Assembly: GCF_000328705.1 (NCBI RefSeq)
Contig: NC_019673.1
Span: 6,955,001-7,019,000, forward strand
Length of the DNA stretch: 64,000 nt
Reading direction: 5' to 3'
From: Saccharothrix espanaensis DSM 44229
GTDB taxonomy: Bacteria > Actinomycetota > Actinomycetes > Mycobacteriales > Pseudonocardiaceae
Part shown: positions 1-9,803 of the stretch, piece by piece
Layout: every line of letters begins with the position of its first letter
Position numbering within the stretch: the first letter of the stretch is position 1
Position numbers and translations under genes: made by a program
The notes under the pieces: generated by a model
Told to the model about the DNA's origin: nothing
Seen by the model: the letters and a program-made list of their open reading frames with translations, nothing else
Databases searched by the model: none

Positions 1-1
1 G

Positions 2-850
2 GACAACGAGCGGTTGCGACGGTTGCCCGACGACGTGCGGGTGGTGCGGGGCCTGGTGGCCGAGCGGGGTCGGCGGCACGTGGTGTTGCGTGACGGGCGT
101 GTCCTGCGGGCGGGCCTGGTGGTGGACGCGACCGGCGCGTCGGGCCGGGTGGCGCAGCACGCGGTGGGTGTGGTGGTGGCTGCCGAGCAGGCGTTGCCAT
201 TCGTGGTGGACGACGAGGCGCTGGTCATGGATTGGCGCAGACCACCGGACGCGGGCTCGCCGGACCCGACGTTCCTGTACGCGATCCCGATGCCGGGCGG
301 CGGTGTGTTGTTGGAAGAGACGTCGCTGGCGCGTGGCCCGGGGCTGCCGTTGCCGGAGCTGCGGTTGAGGCTGCGCGCACGCCTTGCGGCGCACGGGGTC
401 GCGCTCCCCCACGACGAGGAACGGGTGCGGATACCGTTGGCGGCACGGCCTCGGCGCGGCGCGTTCGGGGCGGCGGCGGGGCTGGTGCACCCGGCGACCG
501 GGTACAGCGTGGCGGAGGCGTTGGCGCTCGCGCCGGAGGTGGCGCGGGCGATCGCGGACGGGGTGCCGGTGGACCGGGTGGTGTGGCCGGCGCGGGCCAG
601 GGCGGTGCACGCGCTGCGCCGGTACGGCCTGGCCGCGCTGCTGGTGATGCGGCCCGACCAGGTGCCGGAATTTTTCGACCTGTTCTTCCATTTGCCCGAG
701 AATAAGCAACGAATGTATCTCAGTGGGCGCTCCGACCTGCACGGAACGGTTTCGGCGATGTCCGCTCTGTTCCGAACGGCGGACTGGCGGATGCGCGCTC
801 GATTGGCATTCACCGTGCAGCCGGCCAAGGCTGTGAGAACTCCTGGTTAA
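2..850 (+). CDS. Lycopene cyclase family protein, 5' end missing
   Basis: This is the C-terminal 282 residues of a flavoprotein-type lycopene beta-cyclase, which would cyclise the ends of lycopene in carotenoid synthesis at the membrane. The reading frame is open to the first base, so the start lies outside the window. A VVDATG segment after a conserved Arg-rich region, and a GGGVLLEETSLA segment, are typical of the CrtY/CrtL family. A later GYSVAEAL stretch matches the conserved ATGYS-type region of these enzymes. The N-terminal dinucleotide-binding motif is not visible. The other carotenoid genes would have to lie upstream. Family assignment is fairly firm; substrate is inferred. Confidence 0.8.
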   Translation, partial: DNERLRRLPDDVRVVRGLVAERGRRHVVLRDGRVLRAGLVVDATGASGRVAQHAVGVVVAAEQALPFVVDDEALVMDWRRPPDAGSPDPTFLYAIPMPGGGVLLEETSLARGPGLPLPELRLRLRARLAAHGVALPHDEERVRIPLAARPRRGAFGAAAGLVHPATGYSVAEALALAPEVARAIADGVPVDRVVWPARARAVHALRRYGLAALLVMRPDQVPEFFDLFFHLPENKQRMYLSGRSDLHGTVSAMSALFRTADWRMRARLAFTVQPAKAVRTPG

Positions 851-892
851 CGGTCTGGGCAAGACAAGATCGACCGGGCAGGATCTGGTGAC

Positions 893-2596
893 GTGCCCGC
901 TTTGCTGGATGACGTTCGCTTCGCCTTCCAGCCGCTGTTCAACCTCAACACCGGAGGGGTCGTCGCGGTCGAGGCACTGGCCCGCCCGCACGACGGCAGC
1001 GTGCAGGATCTACTCCGCATGGCGTTCCGTGCGGGGTATTTGGCGAACACCGATGTGGCCCTCGCCTGCCGTGCGATCCGCAGCGCGGCTGATCACGACT
1101 TCACCCTGCCGCTGCACGTGAACCTGCTCGCGATGACCATCGCGGACAAGTCCGAGCACATGGCTCCGCTGTACGCGGCGCTGCGCGACGCAGGTCGTCC
1201 CACCGCCAACCTGGTGATCGAGGTCGGCACGCCGTACTCGCGCGCGCCGCGCCACCGACTCGTCAAGGGTCTGGACCGGCTGCGCCAGGACGGGTTCAAG
1301 ATCGGCCTGGACGGGGTCGGCGAGGGCGACGCCCCGCTGTCGCTGCTGGCCGAGGTGCAGCCCGAGGTGGTGAAGCTGGACCGCGAGGTGGTCCAGGAAC
1401 TGGTCGACGACCCGGCGCGGTTCGCGCTGGTGCAGGGCTTGCAGCACCTGTGCGAGGCGACCGGTTCGCTGATCGTCGCCGAGGGCGTGGAGACCGAGCC
1501 GCAGCTCGCGGCGCTGCGCCGGCTGGGGGTGCGGCTGGCGCAGGGCAACCTGCTGGCCGCCGCGCAACGCCGGCCGAAGATCAACGCGACCATCTCGACC
1601 GTGCTCAGCGAGGTCAACGACCCCGAGGCGGCGACCAAGACGACCACCAAGCCGCTGCGCCGCAAGCCCGGTCCGAAGGTGACCGACTTCCTGCACCCGG
1701 CGACGACCCTGCCCGAGTCCGCGACCTCGGAGGACGTCCGGGACGTGCTGGCCACGCAGCCCACCGTGACCGGGGTCGTGCTGGTGGACGACGACGGCCG
1801 CCCGACGTGGACGGTGGACCGCAACCGGTTCCTGCTCGCGGTCACCGGGCCGTTCGGGCACGCGCTGCACGCCAAGCGGGAGGCGGCGCGGCTGGCCGAC
1901 CCGCCCCGGGTGATCGGGGCCGGGTCCACGGCGATGGAGATGCTCGACGTGGTCGCGCACACCAACCGCGAGCGCACCAACGACGACCTGGTGGTCGTGG
2001 ACGACGACGACCGGTGCGTGGGTGTCGTGCGGGTGGCCGACGTGGTGCGCGGCATCGCGGAGATGAAGGTCGAGCAGGCCGCGGCGCTGAGCCCGCTGAC
2101 CCGGCTGCCCGGCAGCGACTCGATCGCGCGCGAGGTCGACCGGCGGATCCTGTCCGGCGAGATCTTCGCCGTGGGGTGGCTCGACGTCGACGCGTTCAAG
2201 CGGGTGAACGACTCGGTGGGGTTCGCCGCCGGTGATGACCTGATCAGGGCGTTAGGGCGTAAGCTGACCGAAGGTGCGACGGCGTTCCCCGGGATTCAGG
2301 TGGGGCACGTCGGTGGCGACGACTTCCTGGTCGTCGCGGGGCTGAACGAGGTCGTGCCTTACGCGGCGGGTGTATTGGATACGCCGTTTGACGCAGAGGG
2401 ACACGCGGTAACCCTGTCGCTGGCGACGCTGGTGTGCGCGGCCGGGTCGGTGGGGTCCTACCGGGAGGTGTCCCGCCTGCTGGCGCCGTTGAAGGAGCAC
2501 GCGAAGTCGTTGCGCGGCAACAGTTGGGTGCTGGGCCGTCCGGGCAGCGACCACGTGGACGTGCTGCGCGGCGGCGCGCATTTGGCGGTCAGCTAG
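893..2596 (+). CDS. EAL - CBS pair - GGDEF protein (cyclic-di-GMP-related)
   Basis: 567 residues with no signal peptide or TM segment, so probably cytosolic. Residues about 8-225 form an EAL phosphodiesterase-like domain: VEAL at the start, VVKLD and AEGVET later. The usual DDFG metal motif reads LDGVG, so the second aspartate is lost. Residues about 250-390 look like a pair of CBS domains, which usually bind adenine nucleotides. The C-terminal third is a GGDEF domain with DVDAFKRVND and a GGDDF active-site variant. EAL comes before GGDEF, the reverse of the common order, so a regulated cyclic-di-GMP enzyme or a degenerate effector are both possible. The GTG start at 893 was chosen because the EAL fold begins directly after it. 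The gene stands alone after the cyclase. Confidence 0.85.
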   Translation: MPALLDDVRFAFQPLFNLNTGGVVAVEALARPHDGSVQDLLRMAFRAGYLANTDVALACRAIRSAADHDFTLPLHVNLLAMTIADKSEHMAPLYAALRDAGRPTANLVIEVGTPYSRAPRHRLVKGLDRLRQDGFKIGLDGVGEGDAPLSLLAEVQPEVVKLDREVVQELVDDPARFALVQGLQHLCEATGSLIVAEGVETEPQLAALRRLGVRLAQGNLLAAAQRRPKINATISTVLSEVNDPEAATKTTTKPLRRKPGPKVTDFLHPATTLPESATSEDVRDVLATQPTVTGVVLVDDDGRPTWTVDRNRFLLAVTGPFGHALHAKREAARLADPPRVIGAGSTAMEMLDVVAHTNRERTNDDLVVVDDDDRCVGVVRVADVVRGIAEMKVEQAAALSPLTRLPGSDSIAREVDRRILSGEIFAVGWLDVDAFKRVNDSVGFAAGDDLIRALGRKLTEGATAFPGIQVGHVGGDDFLVVAGLNEVVPYAAGVLDTPFDAEGHAVTLSLATLVCAAGSVGSYREVSRLLAPLKEHAKSLRGNSWVLGRPGSDHVDVLRGGAHLAVS

Positions 2597-2686
2597 CCGG
2601 ACCGGAAGTTCACCGCAACGATGCATGTGCACCCGCGCTGATCACTCATAGCATCAGGATGACTACCCACCGCAGGGAGGCCCCTG

Positions 2687-3805
2687 GTGAGCGAAGTCGA
2701 CGTCAGCGCGCTGCCGCGTCCGCGAACCGAGTTCGACCCCGCGTTGTCAGTCGGCGTGGAAGAGGAGTTCCTGCTGGTGGACGCGGTCACCGGGGCTCTG
2801 TCGCCGGTGGCGGGCGAAGTGCTGGGTGACGCGGACGGCGTGCTGGACCTCCAGTCCGAGATGACCCGCTACCAGGTGGAGAGCGCGACCGCGGTGTGCT
2901 GGTCGATGGACGAGGTGCGCGAGCAGCTCGTGCTGTCCCGGCGCGCCCTCGGCGACCTGGCCAAGGGGCACGACGCGCGGATCGTGGCCACCGGCACCCC
3001 GGTGCTGGGCGGCAGCCGGCCGCCGCCGTTGACCGACCGGCAGCGGTACCGGGACATCGAGCACCGGTACGGGTCGCTGATCGACGCGCTGACCATCTGC
3101 GGGTGCCACGTGCACATCGGGATCCCGGACGAGGAGACCGGCGTGCTGATCTCCAACCACCTGCGGCAGTGGCTGCCGGTGCTGCTGGCGATCAGCGCGA
3201 ACTCGCCGTTCTCGGAGGGGCGTGACACGGGGTACGCGAGCTGGCGGTACCTGTCGTGGAGCCCGTGGCCGTCGGCCGGCGCGCCGCCGTGGTTCGCCTC
3301 CGTGGAGGACTACCACCTGGGCACGCGCACGTTGCGGACGTCCGGGGCGGCGATGGACACCGGGATGATCTACTGGGACGTGCGGCTGTCGGCCAGTCAC
3401 CCGACCGTGGAGCTGCGGGTGTGCGACGTGGCGGCGACCGTCGAGGAGGCGGTGCTGATCGCGGCGATCGCGCGGGCCATCGCGGTGGTCGCGGTGTCCG
3501 GGGCGGCGGCGTTCCCGGTGTCGGACCTGGCGTTGCGGGCGGCGTTGTGGCGTGCCGCGCGGGACGGGGTCGAGGGGGCGGGGGTCGAGCCGCACACCGG
3601 GCGGTTGGTGGCGGCGGCGGACCTGGTGCGGACGTTGGTGGAGTGGATTCGGCCGGCGTTGCGGGCGTGCGGGGACGAGGCGTTGGTGGACGACGGGGTG
3701 GGACGGCTGTTGCTGGACGGGTGCGGGGCGACCCGACAGCGCCGGGCGTTCACTCGTCGGGGTGAACTTGCCGACGTGGTGGCGATGTTGGTGGCGCAGA
3801 CCTGA
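2687..3805 (+). CDS. Carboxylate-amine ligase, YbdK / GCS2 family
   Basis: 372 residues, the usual length for YbdK-type glutamate-cysteine ligase 2 family enzymes, which join glutamate to an amine or cysteine using ATP. The family's opening VGVEEEF motif follows a short leader. A CGCHVHIG-like segment (GCHVHIG) and an ELRVCD segment, both typical of GCS2 catalytic cores, follow. The GTG start is preceded by a good ribosome site (GGGAGG, 7 nt upstream). Actinomycetes use mycothiol rather than glutathione, so true gamma-glutamylcysteine synthesis is doubtful and the real acceptor is unknown. It appears monocistronic. Confidence 0.85.
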   Translation: MSEVDVSALPRPRTEFDPALSVGVEEEFLLVDAVTGALSPVAGEVLGDADGVLDLQSEMTRYQVESATAVCWSMDEVREQLVLSRRALGDLAKGHDARIVATGTPVLGGSRPPPLTDRQRYRDIEHRYGSLIDALTICGCHVHIGIPDEETGVLISNHLRQWLPVLLAISANSPFSEGRDTGYASWRYLSWSPWPSAGAPPWFASVEDYHLGTRTLRTSGAAMDTGMIYWDVRLSASHPTVELRVCDVAATVEEAVLIAAIARAIAVVAVSGAAAFPVSDLALRAALWRAARDGVEGAGVEPHTGRLVAAADLVRTLVEWIRPALRACGDEALVDDGVGRLLLDGCGATRQRRAFTRRGELADVVAMLVAQT

Positions 3806-3821
3806 CTCCGCCGCTTGATCT

Positions 3822-3834
3822 TAGACTCCGGGTC
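3822..3834 (+). promoter_or_regulatory. -10 hexamer of a probable leaderless promoter
   Basis: TAGACT at 3822-3827 lies 7 nt before the GTG start at 3835. This places the likely transcript start on or next to the start codon, and no ribosome-binding site is seen. The -35 box is not clear. Confidence 0.45.
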
Positions 3835-4800
3835 GTGGACGACGTCGTGCTCGGATCGGTGACCTGCCCGTCCGGGCACCTCGTGCTGGTGGACGGCGGT
3901 TACCTGCGGTTGTGGTCCGCGCAGCGGTCGCCGGACGAGTCCGGCGGTGACGCGGCGGTCGACTTCGAGGTCGTCGGGTCTGACGCTGACGCCGCGGCGC
4001 GGTCCTTCGACCACCAGGCCGGGCGCAGGCTGTACGACATCCCCGAGCACGCGGTGGTGCCGTTCACCGCGAAGTTCGACGAGCACTGCCGGGCGGGTGG
4101 GTTCGGTGCTTCGCTGCGGCCGTTCCCCCGTCGGGTGCCGCACCGCGACCGGGTGCGGCACGCGCTCGAGGCGGGTGATCCGGAGTTCCTGATCACCGGA
4201 GTGCCGGTCGTGCCGATCGGTGGTGTGCCGACCGGTCGGGCGCTGCGGGTCGTGGCCACGCGCGGCCAGTGGGGGTGGGCCCGGATTCGGATCGAGCTCG
4301 GCGGCGGGACGGTGGTGGAGCGGCGCCCGTTGGGGACGATCAGGGTCGACCACGCCCGGTTCGCCTTCGCCGACGCGGACGCGCTCGGGTCGTGGGTGCA
4401 CGACGATCCGCTCGACGGGCTGGCCGACGTCGTGTTCTGGGGTGGGGACGAGGACGCGATCGCCGAGGAGTTCGAGGCCCGGCGCACGAGGACGCCGGGC
4501 GACGACACCTTCGGCTGGGTCGATCTCCCGGTCCGGGAGGCGTACCGGCTGGCGGTGGCCTTGGAAGAGCGGCGCGGCGTCGCGCCGGAACGCAGGTTCG
4601 CCGTCGACTTCCGGCCGCACTCGCACCACTGGCAGGCGATGCGGGCCGTCCGGGCGAGCGAGCACGAGGCCGCGACCCTGGCGGTGGGCGGTGCCGACGT
4701 GATGCTGGCGATGACGTCGGTCGGCGACGGCTTCTTCCCCGCCCACCTCGACGTGGACGCGGCGGGCGCGCCGGTCGCCGTCGAGATCGACCTCTCGTAG
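3835..4800 (+). CDS. Uncharacterised protein, DUF4241-like C-terminus
   Basis: 321 residues, soluble, no signal peptide. The last third resembles the DUF4241 pattern: an Arg/Asp strand with IRVDHARFAFAD, and near the end GDGFFPAHLD followed by a strand repeating Val and Asp. DUF4241 proteins are uncharacterised, and some occur near polymorphic-toxin loci as possible immunity proteins, but no toxin is visible here. Two His-rich positions (HSHHWQ) sit in the middle. The GTG start fits a leaderless promoter directly upstream. Decayed gene fragments follow immediately. The domain assignment comes from pattern memory only. Confidence 0.6.
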   Translation: MDDVVLGSVTCPSGHLVLVDGGYLRLWSAQRSPDESGGDAAVDFEVVGSDADAAARSFDHQAGRRLYDIPEHAVVPFTAKFDEHCRAGGFGASLRPFPRRVPHRDRVRHALEAGDPEFLITGVPVVPIGGVPTGRALRVVATRGQWGWARIRIELGGGTVVERRPLGTIRVDHARFAFADADALGSWVHDDPLDGLADVVFWGGDEDAIAEEFEARRTRTPGDDTFGWVDLPVREAYRLAVALEERRGVAPERRFAVDFRPHSHHWQAMRAVRASEHEAATLAVGGADVMLAMTSVGDGFFPAHLDVDAAGAPVAVEIDLS

Positions 4801-4840
4801 TACGGGTCGGGGCAGCACGACGGCCGCCCCGATGTCGTCG

Positions 4841-5100
4841 CTACCTCTTGTATTCGGCGTGGAACGCGTGGAACGCGGGCGACGTTGGCCACGAAGGCGA
4901 TCGACTTGCCGTCCGCGATGTGGAGCAGGGTGAGCGGGAGGCCCAGCGCGGTGACGTTGCCGGCGAAGCGAGCGCTCCGCGCGTTCCTCGGCGAGGGCGT
5001 CGACCTTGGGCGCCGCGACGAGGGGTGCGGCGGACAGCAGCGCGTGGGCGTACTCCGGTCGGATCGTAGAGGCTGATCATCGCTTCGACGTCGGCGGCGT
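4841..5100 (-). pseudogene. Decayed gene fragment with several frameshifts
   Basis: Protein-like sequence on the minus strand is split over three frames. The order is a segment reading DVEAMISLYDP, then a frameshift into RPEYAHALLSAAPLVAAPK, then a shift near 4970 into GNVTALGLPLTLLHIADGK, then a shift near 4890 into PAFHAFHAEYKR and a stop at 4841. Each piece has coding-like GC3 and no internal stop, as expected of one gene broken by small indels. The first piece resembles the start of an NTF2/SnoaL-like domain, but the whole is not recognised. Sequencing errors could give the same picture. Confidence 0.5.
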
Positions 5101-5215
5101 TCAACACCTCACCCGTTCGCTGCACGTGGACGCGGTGCAGTTCACCTGCGGGGACGGGTCCGTGGAGTTGCTGTTCACACCGGAGGCGTTGCGGTTGATG
5201 AAAGCGGGTGGGTGA
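5080..5215 (+). pseudogene. C-terminal remnant of an unrecognised protein
   Basis: The plus strand reads a compact, coding-like C-terminus (VDAVQFTCGDGSVELLFTP, then EALRLMKAGG and a TGA at 5213). No plausible start or domain lies upstream, because the frame runs back into the antisense of the neighbouring fragment. It is probably the tail of a deleted gene. Together with the frameshifted fragment before it, this marks a decayed junction between the DUF4241-like gene and the suf operon. Confidence 0.4.
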
Positions 5216-5231
5216 TCGGGGCCGGGAACGC

Positions 5232-5265
5232 CGACAGCGGCCGCCGTGGTGGGCGACCGCTGTCG
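5232..5265 (-). terminator. Hairpin after sufT, probable end of the suf operon
   Basis: Nine-base arms CGACAGCGG (5232-5240) and CCGCTGTCG (5257-5265) flank a 16-nt GC-rich loop, 25 nt past the sufT stop. There is no T-run, which is common for actinomycete terminators. Confidence 0.5.
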
Positions 5266-5289
5266 AGGGTGGTGCGAAAAGCCGGAGAG

Positions 5290-5706
5290 CTAGACCGTGA
5301 AGCCGAGGGCGCGGAGTTGTTCGCGGCCGTCGTCGGTGATCTTCTCGGGGCCCCACGGGGGCATCCAGACCCAGTTGATGCGGAAGTCGTTGACGATTCC
5401 GCCGCCGGGACCGCCGGTCAGGGCGGTGCGGGTCTGGTCTTCGATGACGTCGGTCAGCGGGCACGCCGCCGAGGTCAGGGTCATGTCGATCAGCGCGACG
5501 TTGTCGTCGTCCACGCGGATGTCGTAGACCAGGCCGAGGTCGACCACGTTGATGCCCAACTCCGGGTCGACCACGTCGCGCATGGCCTCTTCGAGGTCGT
5601 CCAGGCTGGGCAGGTCGGCCTTCGGCGCGGGCGGTTCGGGCATGCCCTCCACGCCGCGGACCACCTCGTCGGTGTGTTCCGCGGTCGAGCCTTCTGGGGT
5701 GGTCAT
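5290..5706 (-). CDS. sufT: SufT-type iron-sulfur assembly factor (MIP18/DUF59)
   Basis: 138 residues. The DUF59/MIP18 domain fills the C-terminal 100 residues, with VVDPELGINVVDLGL and an SAACPL segment carrying the conserved cysteine. These proteins help mature Fe-S targets as auxiliary factors next to the SUF scaffold. It is the last gene of the suf operon. Its ATG overlaps the sufU stop as ATGA, and an AAGGAG site lies 7 nt upstream, which rules out the longer frame. The acidic first 40 residues look like a flexible leader. Assignment is firm from sequence and position. Confidence 0.93.
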   Translation of the reverse strand: MTTPEGSTAEHTDEVVRGVEGMPEPPAPKADLPSLDDLEEAMRDVVDPELGINVVDLGLVYDIRVDDDNVALIDMTLTSAACPLTDVIEDQTRTALTGGPGGGIVNDFRINWVWMPPWGPEKITDDGREQLRALGFTV

Positions 5707-6146
5707 GCTGTTGCTCCTTCGCTGCGGGCCACCGCGTCCTTGAAAGCCATCCAACCGAGCAGCGCGCACTTCACCCTGGCCGGGTACTTGGCCACGCCGG
5801 CGAACGCGATGCCGTCTTCCAGCACGTCCTCATCGGGCTCGACCTTGCCGCGACCCTGCATGAGCTCGACGAACGCGTCCAGCTTCTGGAACGCCTCCCC
5901 CACCGGCCTGCCGACCACCAGGTCGGTCAGCACCGAGGTCGACGCCTGGCTGATGGAGCAGCCCTGGCCGTCGTAGGAGACGTCCGCGACCTTGTCGCCG
6001 TCCAGCTTCACCCGGAGCGTGACCTCGTCACCGCAGGTCGGGTTGATCTGGTGGGACTCGGCGTCGAACGGGTCGCGCAGGCCGCGCCCGTGCGGGTTCT
6101 TGTAGTGGTCCAGGATGATCTCCTGGTACATCTGCTGAAGCTGCAC
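5703..6146 (-). CDS. sufU: SUF Fe-S cluster scaffold / sulfur acceptor SufU
   Basis: 147 residues, full length for SufU. The three zinc/sulfur-ligand cysteines are in place: TCGDE near residue 38, GCSISQAS near 63 and VKCALLGW near 126, with the conserved Asp in CGD. SufU accepts sulfur from SufS and passes it to the SufBCD scaffold in Gram-positive bacteria. The GTG start directly abuts the sufS stop with no spacer, and the stop overlaps sufT by 4 nt, so the three are probably translated in coupled fashion. Confidence 0.95.
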   Translation of the reverse strand: MQLQQMYQEIILDHYKNPHGRGLRDPFDAESHQINPTCGDEVTLRVKLDGDKVADVSYDGQGCSISQASTSVLTDLVVGRPVGEAFQKLDAFVELMQGRGKVEPDEDVLEDGIAFAGVAKYPARVKCALLGWMAFKDAVARSEGATA

Positions 6147-7475
<1,329 letters not shown>

Positions 7476-8249
7476 TCAGCCGACCTTGGCGGCTTCCTGC
7501 ACACCCGCGTACTTCACGTAACCGTGCTCTTCGAGCTGGTCGGCCAGCTCGCGGCCGCCGGACTCGACGATCCGGCCGTTCGCGAACACGTGCACGAAGT
7601 CGGGCTGGATGTACTTGAGGATCCGGGTGTAGTGGGTGATCAGCATGACCCCCGCCTCACCGGACTCCTTGAACTTGTTGACGCCCTCGGAGACCACGCG
7701 CAGCGCGTCGACGTCGAGGCCCGAGTCGGTCTCGTCCAGGATCGCGATCTTCGGCTTGAGCAGCCCGAGCTGCAGGATCTCGTGGCGCTTCTTCTCGCCG
7801 CCGGAGAAGCCCTCGTTGACCGAGCGCTCGGCGAAGGCCGGGTCGATGTCCAGGTCGGCCATCGCGCCCTTGACCTCCTTCACCCAGTGCCGCAGGGCCG
7901 GGGCCTCGCCGCGCACGGCGGTGGCGGCGGTGCGCAGGAAGTTCGACATCGAGACGCCGGGGACCTCGACCGGGTACTGCATGGCGAGGAACAGGCCCGC
8001 GCGGGCCCGCTCGTCCACGCTCATCTCCAGCACGTCCTCGCCGTCGAGGGTGACGGTGCCGGAGGTGATCCGGTACTTGGGGTGCCCGGCGATGGCGTAG
8101 GACAGGGTGGACTTGCCCGACCCGTTCGGACCCATGATCGCGTGCGTCTCGCCGGCCTTGATGGTCAGGTCGACGCCCTTGAGGATCTCCTTGGACGTCT
8201 CGTCGGTGGTGACCGAGACGTGCAGGTCCTTGATCTCCAGAGTGGCCAT
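7476..8249 (-). CDS. sufC: Fe-S assembly ATPase SufC
   Basis: 257 residues, ABC-type ATPase of the SufBC2D scaffold. Walker A is GPNGSGKST, the signature is FSGGEKKR (the KKR form is typical of SufC rather than transporters), and Walker B is IAILDETDSGLD. ATP hydrolysis drives scaffold opening for cluster assembly. It has no membrane partner and lies between the Rieske gene and sufS. The 51-nt gap to the Rieske gene is the longest but one inside the operon and carries a purine-rich ribosome site. Confidence 0.95.
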   Translation of the reverse strand: MATLEIKDLHVSVTTDETSKEILKGVDLTIKAGETHAIMGPNGSGKSTLSYAIAGHPKYRITSGTVTLDGEDVLEMSVDERARAGLFLAMQYPVEVPGVSMSNFLRTAATAVRGEAPALRHWVKEVKGAMADLDIDPAFAERSVNEGFSGGEKKRHEILQLGLLKPKIAILDETDSGLDVDALRVVSEGVNKFKESGEAGVMLITHYTRILKYIQPDFVHVFANGRIVESGGRELADQLEEHGYVKYAGVQEAAKVG

Positions 8250-8300
8250 GTGGTGCTCAGTTCTCCTGGTGTGCCGCCCGGGGTGGGAGCGGCTCGGAAG

Positions 8301-8633
8301 TCAGTTCGTGGTGGCGTTCAAGGTGGCGGTGACGTCCACGTAGACGTCGCCGTCACGGATGTCGACGGCGAAGACGTCGACCGGTTCCGTCGCGGGCGGG
8401 GACGAGGGGCGGCCGGTGCGCAGGTCGAAGCACGACCCGTGCAGCCAGCACTCGACGCCCTTGCGGGTCACGTCGCCCTCGGACAGCGCGACCTCCGCGT
8501 GCGAGCAGAGGTCGCGCAGCGCGTGGACGGACCCGCCGTCGCGGACGAGCAGGACCGGGGTGTACTCGTCGCCGACCTCGAACGCGACCGGCTTGCGGTC
8601 GTCCAGGTCGGTCAGCGAGCACACCCGGATCAC
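8301..8633 (-). CDS. Rieske 2Fe-2S protein of the suf operon
   Basis: 110 residues, a bare Rieske domain without TM segment. The cluster ligands are visible as CSHAE (Cys-x-His) and CWLHGSCFD (Cys-x2-His). It resembles the ferredoxin subunits of non-heme iron oxygenases and probably supplies electrons or acts as a client or carrier within Fe-S assembly; no oxygenase is adjacent. The GTG start overlaps the sufD stop as GTGA. A Rieske gene at this place is, from memory, common in Streptomyces-type suf operons but not in M. tuberculosis. Confidence 0.9.
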   Translation of the reverse strand: MIRVCSLTDLDDRKPVAFEVGDEYTPVLLVRDGGSVHALRDLCSHAEVALSEGDVTRKGVECWLHGSCFDLRTGRPSSPPATEPVDVFAVDIRDGDVYVDVTATLNATTN

Positions 8634-9802
8634 ACGCCCACCGCTTCCAGCTCCGCCTCGATCGCGGCTTCCAGGCGCTCGCGCACCTCGGGGACGGCGA
8701 TCTTGAGCAGGATCTCGTGGAAGAAGCCGCGCACGACCAGCCGGCGGGCCTGCTCCTCCGGGATGCCCCGGGCCTGCAGGTAGAACAGCTGCTCGTCGTC
8801 GAACCGGCCGGTGGCGCTGGCGTGGCCCGCGCCCTCGATCTCGCCGGTCTCGATCTCCAGGTTCGGCACCGAGTCGGCGCGCGCGCCGTCGGTGAGCACC
8901 AGGTTCCGGTTGAGCTCGAAGGTCTCGGTGCCCTCGGCCGCCGCGCGGATCAGCACGTCGCCGATCCACACGGTGTGCGCGTCCTCGCCCTGCAGCGCGC
9001 CCTTGTAGACCACGTTGCTGCGGCAGTTGGACACCGCGTGGTCGATGAACGTGCGGTGCTCCAGGTGCTGGCCGGCGTCGGCGAAGTACAGGCCCAGCAG
9101 CTCGGCGTCGCCGCCGCGCCCGGTGTAGGTGACCACCGGGGTGAGCCGGACCAGGTCGCCGCCCAGGGTGATGACGGTGTGCTTGAACGTCGCGTCGCGG
9201 CCCAGCTTCGCGTGGTGCGCGGAGACGTGCACGGCGTCGTCGGCCCAGTCCTGGATCGCCACGACCGTCAGGTGCGCGCCGTCGGCGACGACGAACTCCA
9301 CGTTGTCGGCGTACGCGCCGGACCCGCGGTGGTCGATCACCACGACGGCCTCGGCGAACTGCTCGGCCCGGACCTGGAGGTGGCCGTAGGCGACCTCGCC
9401 CTTGCCCGCGCCGGTCACCGTGACGGTGGTCGGCTCGACCTTGGTGTCCTTGGGCAGGGTGATCACCGTGGCCTCGGCGAACGAGTTCCACGCCTGCGCC
9501 GCGATCCGGTCCGCCGGCGTGCCGGCGGTGCCCAGGCGCTCGTCGCCCCGGGCGGCGGTCTCGACCCGGACGCCCTCGGCCGCCTTGACCTCGACGGTGG
9601 CGGTGCCCGTGGCGGGCACGCCGGTGTGCAGGCCGGCCAGGCGCTTCATCGGGGTGAAGCGCCAGATCTCCTCACGGCCGCCGGGCACCTCGAACGCGTC
9701 CACGTCGAACGACGCGAAGTGGTCCGCGCGCGACGAGATCGGGGCGCCCGCGCCGTGGGAGTGGGCCGTCAGGCCGTGCTGGTCTTGAGTGGTGACGGCC
9801 AT
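8630..9802 (-). CDS. sufD: Fe-S scaffold subunit SufD
   Basis: 390 residues with the SufB/SufD beta-helix core (repeated short strands between residues 130 and 340). The C-terminal helices start around a RFDDEQLFYLQARG-type motif seen in this family. SufD pairs with SufB and two SufC to form the scaffold. The region RLAGLHTGVP near the N-terminus follows the usual WRFTPMKRL opening. It starts with ATG one nucleotide after sufB ends and overlaps the Rieske gene by 4 nt. Confidence 0.94.
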   Translation of the reverse strand: MAVTTQDQHGLTAHSHGAGAPISSRADHFASFDVDAFEVPGGREEIWRFTPMKRLAGLHTGVPATGTATVEVKAAEGVRVETAARGDERLGTAGTPADRIAAQAWNSFAEATVITLPKDTKVEPTTVTVTGAGKGEVAYGHLQVRAEQFAEAVVVIDHRGSGAYADNVEFVVADGAHLTVVAIQDWADDAVHVSAHHAKLGRDATFKHTVITLGGDLVRLTPVVTYTGRGGDAELLGLYFADAGQHLEHRTFIDHAVSNCRSNVVYKGALQGEDAHTVWIGDVLIRAAAEGTETFELNRNLVLTDGARADSVPNLEIETGEIEGAGHASATGRFDDEQLFYLQARGIPEEQARRLVVRGFFHEILLKIAVPEVRERLEAAIEAELEAVGV

Positions 9803-9803
9803 G

